From Aliidiomarina minuta (GTDB lineage: Bacteria > Pseudomonadota > Gammaproteobacteria > Enterobacterales > Alteromonadaceae), in the NCBI RefSeq assembly GCF_003987145.1, contig NZ_PIPL01000001.1, positions 1 through 64,000 on the forward strand: a DNA stretch of 64,000 nucleotides, written 5' to 3'. Shown one piece after another: positions 7,714 to 16,322 of the stretch. The position numbers were made by a program, and so were the translations under genes. Within the stretch, counting starts at the first letter, position 1, and each line of letters begins with the position of its first letter. The notes below the pieces were generated by a model that saw only the letters and a program-made list of their open reading frames with translations, ran no database searches and was not told the DNA's origin.

Positions 7714-8916
7714 ATGAGCATCAAAAATTATTTAGAACGAATTGAACCTCAGTTCGAGCCAGGTGGCAAATATGAAAAGTGGTACGCGTTGTATGAAGCT
7801 GTGGCCACTATTCTGTACACACCCGGTATTGTAACTAAGTCGACTACCCACGTACGGGACAGCGTTGATCTTAAACGTATCATGATCTTTGTCTGGATGA
7901 TGACCTTCCCAGCCATGTTTTATGGTATGTACAACGTAGGTTTTCAGGCTTCTCTGGCCCTGGAACAAGGTTATCAGTTGGCTGATATCTGGCAGGTTGG
8001 CCTGTTCCGGATGTTTGGCGGTGAGTTTACCAGCGCTTCTGGCTGGGGTACTTACATGTGGTATGGCGCCTGTTTCTTCCTGCCTATTTATGCGGTGACT
8101 TTCGCCGTTGGTGGTTTCTGGGAAGTGCTTTTCGCCTCTATCCGTAAACATGAAGTGAACGAAGGCTTCTTCGTTAGCTCGGTATTATTTGCACTGATTC
8201 TGCCAGCCACTATTCCTTTGTGGCAGGTCGCTCTGGGTATTACCTTCGGTATTGTAGTAGGTAAGGAAATTTTCGGTGGTACTGGCCGTAACTTCCTGAA
8301 CCCTGCATTGACGGGTCGTGCATTCCTGTACTTCTCGTTTCCGGCAGCTATTACTGGTGACCAGATTTGGACGGCAGTTGATGGTTACTCCGGTGCTACG
8401 ACGCTGACTCAGGCCTTTAACGATAATGTTGATTACTCAGACATGGCTGCCTGGATGGACCATTTCATTGGTCGTATCCCTGGCTCTGTTGGTGAGGTTT
8501 CAACGCTGGCTATCCTGATTGGTGGTTTAGCGCTTATCTACTTCCGCATTGCGTCATGGCGTATTGTTGCTGGTGTCTTGGTAGGTATGATTCTATTCTC
8601 CGGTCTGCTGAACTTTATTGGTAGCGAGACCAACCCAATGTTCGCTATGCCGTGGTACTGGCACCTGGTAGTAGGGGGGCTTGCGTTCGGTATGATGTTT
8701 ATGGCCACCGATCCAGTCTCAGCGTCCTTTACCAACAGAGGTAAATGGGGTTACGGTATTCTTATTGGCTTCATGACGGTAATGATTCGCGTCATTAACC
8801 CAGCTTTCCCAGAAGGCATCATGCTGGCCATTCTGTTTGCCAATGTATTTGCGCCACTGTTTGACCATTTTGTGGTGCAGGCGAATGTGAAGCGGAGGAA
8901 GTTACGTCATGGCTAA
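7714..8916 (+). CDS. nqrB: Na+-NQR subunit B
   Basis: A 400-residue polytopic membrane subunit with about ten hydrophobic segments after a soluble N-terminus. It carries the covalent-FMN motif SGATT (S226-T230), where the threonine T229 is expected to be flavinylated by ApbE, and in the family it also forms part of the Na+ path and binds riboflavin. Residues FGGTGRNFLNPAL are the conserved cytoplasmic loop shared with RnfD. Its 3' end overlaps nqrC by 8 nt, suggesting translational coupling. Confidence 0.96.
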   Translation: MSIKNYLERIEPQFEPGGKYEKWYALYEAVATILYTPGIVTKSTTHVRDSVDLKRIMIFVWMMTFPAMFYGMYNVGFQASLALEQGYQLADIWQVGLFRMFGGEFTSASGWGTYMWYGACFFLPIYAVTFAVGGFWEVLFASIRKHEVNEGFFVSSVLFALILPATIPLWQVALGITFGIVVGKEIFGGTGRNFLNPALTGRAFLYFSFPAAITGDQIWTAVDGYSGATTLTQAFNDNVDYSDMAAWMDHFIGRIPGSVGEVSTLAILIGGLALIYFRIASWRIVAGVLVGMILFSGLLNFIGSETNPMFAMPWYWHLVVGGLAFGMMFMATDPVSASFTNRGKWGYGILIGFMTVMIRVINPAFPEGIMLAILFANVFAPLFDHFVVQANVKRRKLRHG

Positions 8917-9682
8917 AAGCAAAGAAACTATAGGCAGAACTTTTATTGTGGTGATTGCACTTTGTTTAGTGTGTTCAATCATCGTTTCGGGCGCCGCGGT
9001 TGGCTTAAAAGAGCGGCAGGAAGCGAACGCGGCGTTAGCTATGCAGCGCAGTGTTTTGACGGCAGCTGGCATTGAGTTCACTGGGAATACGGCAGAAAGC
9101 ATTTATGCTGAGCGTGTTCGCGAATACCGTTTAAATCTGGAAACTCAGGAACTGGTAGAAGCGGGTGAAGAAGCGCTGGCTGAGGCTGCTGATGTTCAGG
9201 ACCAGGGCGAAGTGAAACGTCGTTTAGGGCGTGACGAAGACATCGCCGGTATTCGGGATCTTGAACAGCGCACTATGTTTTATATCGCTTACGAGGAAGA
9301 CGGTGAGACGGTTAAGTCTTACGTGCTTCCGGTTCGTGGAGCGGGCCTGTGGGGCATGATGTATGCTCTGCTGGCTCTGGAAAGCGATGGCAAAACTATT
9401 GCCGGTCTGAACTTCTACGAGCATAACGAAACCGCAGGTCTGGGTGGCGAAATCCAGAACCCTCGCTGGATCAATAACTTCATTGGTAAGCAGGCAGTCG
9501 ACGATGATGGCACTATTGAAATCCGTGTGACTAAAGGTGCAAACCCTGACCAGAACGAAGTGGATGCGTTATCAGGCGCGACTATCACTAGTAATGGTGT
9601 AGACAGAACCTTCCAGTTCTGGTTGAGCGACAAAGCATACGGTCCGTTTTTGACCAAACTGCGTGAAGGGGAGATTGAATAA
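8909..9682 (+). CDS. nqrC: Na+-NQR subunit C
   Basis: A 257-residue subunit with one N-terminal membrane helix (about residues 10-32) and a periplasmic FMN-binding domain. The flavinylation motif SGATITS starts at S222, making T225 the expected FMN attachment site, the same number as in Vibrio NqrC. The segment YEHNETAGLGGEI is the conserved flavin-pocket strand. A single base is shared with the start of nqrD. Confidence 0.96.
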   Translation: MAKSKETIGRTFIVVIALCLVCSIIVSGAAVGLKERQEANAALAMQRSVLTAAGIEFTGNTAESIYAERVREYRLNLETQELVEAGEEALAEAADVQDQGEVKRRLGRDEDIAGIRDLEQRTMFYIAYEEDGETVKSYVLPVRGAGLWGMMYALLALESDGKTIAGLNFYEHNETAGLGGEIQNPRWINNFIGKQAVDDDGTIEIRVTKGANPDQNEVDALSGATITSNGVDRTFQFWLSDKAYGPFLTKLREGEIE

Positions 9683-10314
9683 TGGCAAGTGCTAAAGAAA
9701 TGAAGCAGGTGTTGTTTGGCCCTATCTTCGCCAACAACCCCATTGCTTTACAGATTCTTGGTGTGTGTTCTGCTTTGGCAGTCACCGCTAAGCTAGAAAA
9801 TACTCTGGTTATGTGTATTGCGGTAACCTTCGTAATGGGCTTGTCTAACTTGTCTATTTCGATTATTCGTAACCATATCCCTTCCAGCGTACGTATTATT
9901 GTGCAGATGACGATCATTGCCAGTCTGGTAATCGTAGTCGACCAGCTACTAAAAGCCTTTGCGTATGAAATTGCGCAAGAGTTGACGGTGTTTGTCGCCC
10001 TGATCATTACCAACTGTATTGTCATGGGCCGTGCTGAAGCATTCGCTATGAAAGAACCACCACTGAAGTCGTTCCTGGATGGTATCGGCAACGCTTTGGG
10101 CTACTCAGTTGTACTTCTGACGGTTGGTTTTTTCCGCGAGCTGTTCGGTTCTGGCAGCCTGTTCGGTTTCCAGATACTGCCTTTGATTACTGAAGGTGGC
10201 TGGTATACGCCAGTAGGATTGTTGGTGTTACCACCAAGTGCATTCTTTATTATTGGTGGTTTTATCTGGGTTCTGCGTACGTTCCGTACCGAGCAAGTAG
10301 AAGCGAAGGAGTAA
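9682..10314 (+). CDS. nqrD: Na+-NQR subunit D
   Basis: A 210-residue membrane protein with six hydrophobic helices, of the NqrD/RnfE family. In the complex, NqrD and NqrE face each other and hold an iron centre through cysteines in the half-helices; the LGVCSAL and ITNCIVMGRAEAF segments carry the expected cysteines. Its stop is 6 nt before nqrE. Confidence 0.95.
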   Translation: MASAKEMKQVLFGPIFANNPIALQILGVCSALAVTAKLENTLVMCIAVTFVMGLSNLSISIIRNHIPSSVRIIVQMTIIASLVIVVDQLLKAFAYEIAQELTVFVALIITNCIVMGRAEAFAMKEPPLKSFLDGIGNALGYSVVLLTVGFFRELFGSGSLFGFQILPLITEGGWYTPVGLLVLPPSAFFIIGGFIWVLRTFRTEQVEAKE

Positions 10315-10320
10315 CGAATC

Positions 10321-10929
10321 ATGGAACATTATTTAAGTTTATTTGTTCGAGTGGTTTTCGTTGAAAACCTCGCGTTGTCCTTCTTCCTTGGTATGTGTAC
10401 TTTCCTGGCAGTGTCCAAGAAAGTAACCACTGCCATGGGCTTAGGTGTGGCCGTTATCGTGGTCTTGGGACTGGCGGTTCCAATCAGTAATCTGATTAAT
10501 ACTTTTGTATTGTCACCAGGTGCTCTTGGCTGGGCCGGATTCCCGGATGCTGACCTTAGCTTTTTGCGCTTCCTGACCTTTATCGGTGTTATTGCAGCAC
10601 TGGTTCAGATACTGGAAATGGCACTGGATAAGTTCTTGCCTGCTTTGTATAACGCTCTGGGCATATTCCTGCCATTGATTACCGTAAACTGCGCTATTTT
10701 TGGTGGTGTTATGTTTATGGTCCAGGCCGATTACAACTTTACAGAAAGTATAGTGTTTGGTATCGGTAGTGGTTTCGGCTGGGCATTGGCTATCACCTTG
10801 CTGGCAGCTGTACGTGAGAAGCTGAAATATGCGGATGTTCCTGATGGCTTGCGCGGTCTGGGTATCACATTTATCAGTACTGGCTTGATCGGTTTGGGCT
10901 TTATGTCGTTCTCTGGCGTATCTTTGTAG
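10321..10929 (+). CDS. nqrE: Na+-NQR subunit E
   Basis: A 202-residue six-helix membrane subunit of the NqrE/RnfA family, inverted in topology relative to NqrD. The conserved LGMCTFLAVSKK and VNCAIFGG segments carry the two cysteines that help ligate the intramembrane iron centre. ATG follows GGAGTAACGAATC from the nqrD end. About 40 nt separate it from nqrF. Confidence 0.95.
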   Translation: MEHYLSLFVRVVFVENLALSFFLGMCTFLAVSKKVTTAMGLGVAVIVVLGLAVPISNLINTFVLSPGALGWAGFPDADLSFLRFLTFIGVIAALVQILEMALDKFLPALYNALGIFLPLITVNCAIFGGVMFMVQADYNFTESIVFGIGSGFGWALAITLLAAVREKLKYADVPDGLRGLGITFISTGLIGLGFMSFSGVSL

Positions 10930-10969
10930 CCCTTGGTTGTAATGAAACAGATTTAAAAGGAACAAGTCG

Positions 10970-12196
10970 ATGCAAGAAATATATCTTGGCGTAGGCATGT
11001 TTACCATTATTGTATTGGTTTTGGTGACGGTGATTTTGTTTGCCAAATCAAAACTGGTACCTTCTGGTGACGTAGAAATTATCATTAATGATGACCCAGA
11101 CAAGAAGATTATAACGCAGCCAGGTACTAAACTATTGGGTGCTCTGGCGAATGCCGGTATCTTCGTATCATCAGCCTGTGGTGGCGGTGGTTCATGCGGT
11201 CAGTGTACGGTTAATATTAAAGAAGGCGGTGGTGATATCCTGCCGACTGAACGTGACCATATTACCCGTGGTGAAGCCCGTGAAGGCGCTCGTCTGTCCT
11301 GTCAGGTGAATGTTAAGCAGAACATGAAAATTGAGCTGCCGGAAGAAGTCTTCGGCATCAAAAAATGGGATTGTATTGTACGTTCAAATGACAACGTGGC
11401 GACTTTCATTAAAGAAACTATTCTGGAAATTCCGGATGGCGAATCAGTGCCTTTCCGTGCCGGTGGTTATATCCAGATAGAAGCTCCACCGCATCACGTT
11501 AAGTACAAAGACTTTGATATTGATGAAGAGTATCACCCGGACTGGAAACGTTTTGGTTTCTTCGACATTGAATCTAAAGTCGACGAAGAAGTGATTCGTG
11601 CCTACTCAATGGCCAGTTACCCTGAAGAAGAAGGCATTATTATTCTGAACGTGCGTATTGCTACGCCACCGCCGAATGATTTAAGCCTGCCTGCAGGTAA
11701 AATGTCGTCTTATATCTGGAGCCTTAAACCAGGCGATAAAGCCACGATTTCAGGTCCATTTGGTGAGTTCTTCGCTAAAGAAACTGAAGCGGAAATGGTC
11801 TTTATTGGTGGTGGTGCAGGTATGGCGCCGATGCGTTCACATATCTTTGACCAACTGCGTCGCTTGAACTCTAAGCGTAAGATCAGCTTCTGGTATGGTG
11901 CTCGCTCACTGCGTGAAATGTTCTATACCGAAGATTTCGACATGCTGGCAGAAGAAAACGACAATTTCGAATGGCATGTGGCGCTTTCTGATCCTATGCC
12001 GGAAGACAACTGGGAAGGGGATACCGGGTTTATTCATAATGTACTTTATGAAAACTACCTGAAAGACCACCCAGCGCCGGAAGACTGCGAGTTCTACATG
12101 TGTGGACCTCCGGTGATGAATGCGGCCGTTATTAACATGCTGAAAGATTTAGGCGTGGAAGACGAAAATATCATGCTGGATGACTTTGGTGGCTAG
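10970..12196 (+). CDS. nqrF: Na+-NQR subunit F, NADH dehydrogenase module
   Basis: A 408-residue electron-entry subunit. A membrane helix (about residues 5-25) precedes a plant-type [2Fe-2S] domain whose cysteines C70, C76, C79 and C111 lie in CGGGGSCGQC and SCQV, the same positions as in Vibrio NqrF. A ferredoxin-reductase-like FAD domain (RAYSMASYP) and an NADH domain (GGGAGMAPMRSH, CGPPVMN) follow. AAAAGGAACAAGTCG provides the ribosome site. A rho-independent terminator ends the six-gene operon directly after it. Confidence 0.97.
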   Translation: MQEIYLGVGMFTIIVLVLVTVILFAKSKLVPSGDVEIIINDDPDKKIITQPGTKLLGALANAGIFVSSACGGGGSCGQCTVNIKEGGGDILPTERDHITRGEAREGARLSCQVNVKQNMKIELPEEVFGIKKWDCIVRSNDNVATFIKETILEIPDGESVPFRAGGYIQIEAPPHHVKYKDFDIDEEYHPDWKRFGFFDIESKVDEEVIRAYSMASYPEEEGIIILNVRIATPPPNDLSLPAGKMSSYIWSLKPGDKATISGPFGEFFAKETEAEMVFIGGGAGMAPMRSHIFDQLRRLNSKRKISFWYGARSLREMFYTEDFDMLAEENDNFEWHVALSDPMPEDNWEGDTGFIHNVLYENYLKDHPAPEDCEFYMCGPPVMNAAVINMLKDLGVEDENIMLDDFGG

Positions 12197-12217
12197 TAGC
12201 TACTAAGTTATCGCCTG

Positions 12218-12245
12218 AAAAGCCAGCCGAGTGCTGGCTTTTTTT
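12218..12245 (+). terminator. Terminator of the nqrA-F operon
   Basis: Stem AAAAGCCAGC / GCTGGCTTTT with a 5-nt loop and a T tract. It separates nqrF from nqrM. Confidence 0.88.
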
Positions 12246-12319
12246 ATGCTGTTTTCAGAACTACAAAGCAGTTATAATGCCTAAGTAGAATCAAGTCATT
12301 TAAGATGTAGAGGTGTGTA

Positions 12320-12550
12320 ATGGAAACCTTCTTGTTAGGCTTTGTGCTGATGCTTATCGTTTTTGCGGCGATGGCTATTGGTTTCCTGGTGCAGAAAAAG
12401 AGTATTTCCGGCAGTTGCGGCGGCCTGGGTGCTATGGGTATTGAGAAGGCCTGTGACTGTGATAATCCCTGTGACGAAAAAAAAGCGCATGCCGCTAAGC
12501 AGGCGCGACAGGAAAAATTAAAAGAGTGGCAACAGAATCAAATCCATTAA
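12320..12550 (+). CDS. nqrM: Na+-NQR maturation protein NqrM
   Basis: A 76-residue protein with one N-terminal membrane helix (about residues 3-25) followed by a cysteine-rich segment, SGSCGGLGAMGIEKACDCDNPC (given here in part: four or more cysteines in SCGG, ACDCDNPC). NqrM (DUF539) is required for assembly of the NqrD/E iron centre in Vibrio. GAGGTGTGTA lies before the ATG. It sits behind the nqrF terminator and so probably uses its own promoter. In many genomes apbE lies between nqrF and nqrM; it does not here. Confidence 0.93.
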   Translation: METFLLGFVLMLIVFAAMAIGFLVQKKSISGSCGGLGAMGIEKACDCDNPCDEKKAHAAKQARQEKLKEWQQNQIH

Positions 12551-12575
12551 AAAAGGCGCTTTCGCGCCTTTTTTT
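12551..12575 (+). terminator. Terminator after nqrM
   Basis: Stem AAAGGCGC / GCGCCTTT with a 4-nt loop and T tract immediately after the nqrM stop. Its flanking A run could also serve the convergent gene on the minus strand. Confidence 0.88.
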
Positions 12576-12582
12576 GTGAGTC

Positions 12583-13608
12583 TTAATTGTTGATTTGAAG
12601 TTGTATCAGCTGCTCTTCATATAGTGCGAAGCAACCATCAGCAAAGGTGCAGGAGAGGCTTTGCACCGGTTGGTCATATATCTGCTGCCAGTTTTCGCCC
12701 CGGTCTGCAGTCCATGCGATCCCAGACTCATTAGCGACTAGTATATTGTCCTGATATTTAATGAGGTTAGTCAGAGCGCCACTGAGCGGCGCCTGAGGCA
12801 GTTCTGTAAACTCATTATTTTCATATAAAAAGAGTTCAGGTTCGGCGTCTGCGCGGCCAAAATTTCCGCCAGCGACCAGAAAACTACGATGATTTAACGG
12901 CCAGACGCTGGTTACACCAGCATTGGAACCTGAGCTCAAGGGGGTATCTATGACATTAAAACGTAAAGCGGAGCGTGATTTGATCATCACTCGTGCTGTA
13001 CTGGCGTGCGCGGTGCCCATGATCCAGGTGTCGTTGGCAAAACGAACGCAGCTGCCGCTCTCATTAAAAGCGCCTTCACCAGGCAGTGCTGGCTCTGAGA
13101 AACCGCTACGTGAACGCAGCCAGGTACGTCCGTTAGAGCTTCGGACAATGTGCCACTCATCATTCAAAGTGTCGCCCAGAATCCAGCCTTCGCCGTCATT
13201 GATAAGCGCAAAGCAGCGTAGGTGCTCATCACCATTGCCTCGATGTAACTGACTCCAGCTGTAACCGCCATTGCGGGTACGAAACAGGCGGGATGCGTCA
13301 CCACGGCCTGAACTCATTACAAACGCCTGGCGGTCATCTATCGCTTTTATCTGATATATGGGATGCTGGCTTACCTGACCTACTGGCCGGCTTAATTCCC
13401 AGGTCTCGCCAGCGTCGGTTGAGCGCGCCACATCGCCGTGGCTACTGCCCAGCCAGATAACCTGGTCATCAAATGCATTTATACTTTGCCAGTTGCCCTG
13501 TTCCAGGGAAGGTGGAGTCAGATGTGTAACTGAAGCCTGTGTGGCTGAAGCCAGTAGCAAACCACCAACGAGGAGACTGATCTTGTTCAAACTTTTAGCT
13601 TTATACAT
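12583..13608 (-). CDS. Exported beta-propeller (BNR/YCF48-like) protein
   Basis: A 341-residue protein with a signal peptide (residues 1-25, ending ATQAS). It contains repeated Asp-box-like blocks typical of BNR/sialidase-type propellers: RSTDAGETWE, RTRNGGYSWSQ, RSSNGRTWLR and TADRGENWQQ. These Ser/Thr-x-Asp-x-Gly-x-Thr-Trp motifs are structural and do not fix an enzyme activity. The closest described kin are oxidoreductase/photosystem assembly-like YCF48 proteins and WD40/YVTN propellers. The gene is divergent from the CpeT-like gene at 13702. Confidence 0.75.
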   Translation of the reverse strand: MYKAKSLNKISLLVGGLLLASATQASVTHLTPPSLEQGNWQSINAFDDQVIWLGSSHGDVARSTDAGETWELSRPVGQVSQHPIYQIKAIDDRQAFVMSSGRGDASRLFRTRNGGYSWSQLHRGNGDEHLRCFALINDGEGWILGDTLNDEWHIVRSSNGRTWLRSRSGFSEPALPGEGAFNESGSCVRFANDTWIMGTAHASTARVMIKSRSALRFNVIDTPLSSGSNAGVTSVWPLNHRSFLVAGGNFGRADAEPELFLYENNEFTELPQAPLSGALTNLIKYQDNILVANESGIAWTADRGENWQQIYDQPVQSLSCTFADGCFALYEEQLIQLQINN

Positions 13609-13701
13609 AAATTACTCATTATTGCCCAAATTCAGTGTCGTTTATAAGCTTATGATATAGTGTTGCATCCTAAACAGGCAAACAATTCAAGAAGGTCTTC
13701 T

Positions 13702-14616
13702 ATGCGCAGTACTGTTTATGTTCTTTCCGCGGCTTCTATGCTGTTCAGTCTTGTTAGTCATGCCGACATGAGTCGGGAACAACACAAACAAGAGATAGCA
13801 ACCTGGCTCTCCGGTGACTTCAGCAACTATCAGCAGTCCATTAGCCATCCAGGTCTTGCGGCAACTCCGATCATGCAGCGGACGCAAAAAATTGAGATTG
13901 AAGAGCTGGATGAGCTGACGTTGTTAAACCAGCAAAGTTTTCTGTTTCAGCCCGAAGAAGTTGTGCGCCGTCAGGTTTATAGTTTAAGTCTGCCGCGTCG
14001 CGGCGACTACATAGAGCAAACACTCTATCATATTGCAGATGACGCTGACACAGACCAGCTAAAGTTGCAGGACTTGCACGAATTACACGGCTGTGAAGTC
14101 CGTTGGTATTGGGATGAGGACAAGTATGTAGGCACCCGGAATAAACAGAGCTGTTACTTTTTTGCGGCAGCTACCGGACAGCAGGTGAAGCTGGAAAGCT
14201 ATCTTGAACTCACTGAACATCAGGTTTCGGTGCTGGACAGGGCGTATCTGGAAGATGACACCCTGGTATTGGGCGATGAATTTGGTGTCGCTGTAAACTC
14301 GAATCGCATGGCTTTTTTTGCTGCTGACATTAGTTACCGGGCTTCCGGAGCTGCCGAGGATGACTGGCAACCGGTAGTTTTGACTGGAGCCATACATGAT
14401 CAGGGAAGCAGAATTGGATTGCAGGCTGAGAGTTCAGGACTTGAGTTGAGTTATCAGCTTGAGTTGCTGCGAACAGCCAGTGACCCCGCTATACGTACCT
14501 TGCGTGTGTATCAGGGAAACCAGGTCCAGCCGGTAGCTGAAAAGTCAGTACCAGCTGACCAGCAGGAAATTGAGTTATCACTGGATAACCTTAAGGTTGT
14601 GCTGCAGCGTCGTTGA
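13702..14616 (+). CDS. CpcT/CpeT-like exported protein
   Basis: A 304-residue protein with a signal peptide ending SHADM. The following 180 residues resemble the CpcT/CpeT (DUF1001) fold: WLSGDFSNYQQS, RRQVYSLSLP and the cysteine-bracketed HGCEVRWYWDEDKYVG...QSCYF segment. In cyanobacteria this fold attaches bilins to phycobiliproteins; in non-phototrophic proteobacteria homologues are exported and their role is unknown. I start at 13702 because AAGAAGG lies upstream and a signal peptide follows. The C-terminal 100 residues look like a separate beta-rich domain. Its 3' end overlaps the convergent nuclease gene by 26 nt. Confidence 0.65.
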   Translation: MRSTVYVLSAASMLFSLVSHADMSREQHKQEIATWLSGDFSNYQQSISHPGLAATPIMQRTQKIEIEELDELTLLNQQSFLFQPEEVVRRQVYSLSLPRRGDYIEQTLYHIADDADTDQLKLQDLHELHGCEVRWYWDEDKYVGTRNKQSCYFFAAATGQQVKLESYLELTEHQVSVLDRAYLEDDTLVLGDEFGVAVNSNRMAFFAADISYRASGAAEDDWQPVVLTGAIHDQGSRIGLQAESSGLELSYQLELLRTASDPAIRTLRVYQGNQVQPVAEKSVPADQQEIELSLDNLKVVLQRR

Positions 14617-15382
14617 TAATACGAGCCATACGTTGAGCAGAGTTTAATAATTGCTGTTCAATGACTGGGGCTGCACGCTGGACATACTCAGCTGAAATAG
14701 GATCGCCGTCGTTTATGTCCTCATAGGCATAGCGACGAGCCAGATGATTGGCTTCGTTGGCCCAGTTGATAAGCGCCTGCCCCCAGTCTTTTTGTGTTTC
14801 AGACAAAGGGTTTTCGTGGCTCAACTGCTCAGGTGAGGGCATATTCATCTGGTTCAGAATCTGAGTATCCCAAACCCGGTGCAGGTTACTCTCTTCGCCG
14901 TCAAATATAACCTGAGTGTCATTGCCCCCGCGGTCACGAGCAAAACCTAAATGCAGCGGTTGATGCAGGTCTGTAATCCAGTGCGTAAACTTACGCAGAG
15001 CGTCAGCCTGTTCCATGGCATCTGCATCCGGGTCAAACATAATGTCTACAGCATCTTTAGCAGCACCCACCACGCAGCGGCGGTTAGGGCAGTCTCGCTG
15101 CATGTCTATCTGGTTTTCTTCGGGCGGTATATTGGCAAAATGCAAAGGGCCGAGCCATTGCCCTTCGTCAGTACCCCGCACCCGGTCTGCCCAGGTGGTA
15201 GCGGTGGCTAAAGACTCTTCGTCGAGACGTTCAAGGTGCTGATCTACCCACTCGCGAGCCTCTTCGGTAAGATAATAATATGCGGTTTCGCCAATATACT
15301 CGTGGCCAGCAAAGCCCCAGGCCTGAACCTGCAGCGGCAGGGCACATAAAGCGAGCGTAATGCCCTTAACGGTTTTGTGCAT
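14591..15382 (-). CDS. S1/P1-type zinc nuclease
   Basis: A 263-residue secreted nuclease. Signal cleavage after QVQA would leave Trp22 as the mature N-terminus (WGFAGH), which is how S1/P1 nucleases coordinate a zinc ion through the terminal amine. Other zinc ligands are visible as TTWADRVR, HFANIP, HWITDLHQPLH and NLHRVWD. These enzymes cleave single-stranded nucleic acids and remove 3' phosphates. Its start overlaps the end of the upstream dehydrogenase gene by 17 nt, so the two are likely co-transcribed. Confidence 0.9.
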   Translation of the reverse strand: MHKTVKGITLALCALPLQVQAWGFAGHEYIGETAYYYLTEEAREWVDQHLERLDEESLATATTWADRVRGTDEGQWLGPLHFANIPPEENQIDMQRDCPNRRCVVGAAKDAVDIMFDPDADAMEQADALRKFTHWITDLHQPLHLGFARDRGGNDTQVIFDGEESNLHRVWDTQILNQMNMPSPEQLSHENPLSETQKDWGQALINWANEANHLARRYAYEDINDGDPISAEYVQRAAPVIEQQLLNSAQRMARIINDAAAQP

Positions 15383-16118
15383 CTAGTGACTCCCCAGTCA
15401 GGTGGCTGCTCTCATCTGACATCAGGTACAGATACACAGGCATAATCTCAGCCGGCGTTTTCAGCTTCATTGCATCTTCACCAGGGTAAGCTCTTGAGCG
15501 CATCGACGTGCGGGTCGCTCCTGGATTAATCACATTGACCCGCATGTTGCTGTTTTCGTATTCATCCGCAAGCACCTGCGCCATGCCTTCAGTAGCAAAC
15601 TTAGACACGGCATAAGGCCCCCAGTGTGCACGGCCTTTGCGGCCAACACCGGACGAAGTGAATATAACTGAGCTTTTTTCAGCTGCAAGCAGAGCCGGCA
15701 AGAGTGCTTTGGTCATCATAAACTGGGCAGTGACATTTATTTTCATAATGTCTTCCCAGGTGGCTAAGTCGATATGCTGGAAGGGTGACAATATGCCCAG
15801 CATGCTGGCGTTATGCAGCAGCCCATCAAGGCGACCAAACTGGTCCATGATAGTAGCGGCCATGTCGCGATAATTGGCTTCGGTAGCCCCTTTCATATCC
15901 AGTGGGATAATAGCTGGCTGGGCGCCGCCGGCCTGTTCTATTTCGTCGTAAACCGCTTCTAATTTAGCGGGCGTACGACCGAGTAGAATCACCGTAGCAC
16001 CATGGGCGGCGTAGCTTAAAGCGGCTTCTCTGCCAATGCCGTCACCAGCACCGGTTACCAGAATGACTTTGTTTTTTAATGCGTCAGGCTGAGCCTGAAA
16101 AGTTTGGTAATATTCCAT
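15366..16118 (-). CDS. Short-chain dehydrogenase, YciK-like
   Basis: A 250-residue Rossmann-fold oxidoreductase of the classical SDR family. The cofactor motif TGAGDGIG (about residues 22-29), the NAS motif (LLHNAS), the catalytic Ser in FTSSGVG and the Tyr-x3-Lys pair in YAVSK are all present, as is the PGATRT loop. The overall pattern (LKNKVILVTGAGDGIGREAA, GRKGRAHWGPYAVSKFATEGM in part) is that of E. coli YciK, whose substrate is not firmly known. It is the first gene of a two-gene unit with the nuclease. Confidence 0.88.
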   Translation of the reverse strand: MEYYQTFQAQPDALKNKVILVTGAGDGIGREAALSYAAHGATVILLGRTPAKLEAVYDEIEQAGGAQPAIIPLDMKGATEANYRDMAATIMDQFGRLDGLLHNASMLGILSPFQHIDLATWEDIMKINVTAQFMMTKALLPALLAAEKSSVIFTSSGVGRKGRAHWGPYAVSKFATEGMAQVLADEYENSNMRVNVINPGATRTSMRSRAYPGEDAMKLKTPAEIMPVYLYLMSDESSHLTGESLDAQNR

Positions 16119-16322
16119 AACAACTGCTTTCTGAGAACACTTATGCCATAGTGTACCTGTAATTAAATTTGAACTCAGTAGTTAAGCAAAATTTGATCGA
16201 AAAACCTTTAATCTTCGACGATAGAGGTGTATAAATTTTGTAAACACTCGTTTAGAGTATGCCCAGAATAAGTACCCCATGCGGTGCTTATGAAATAGAA
16301 CAACAAGGATTGGGGAAACCTC

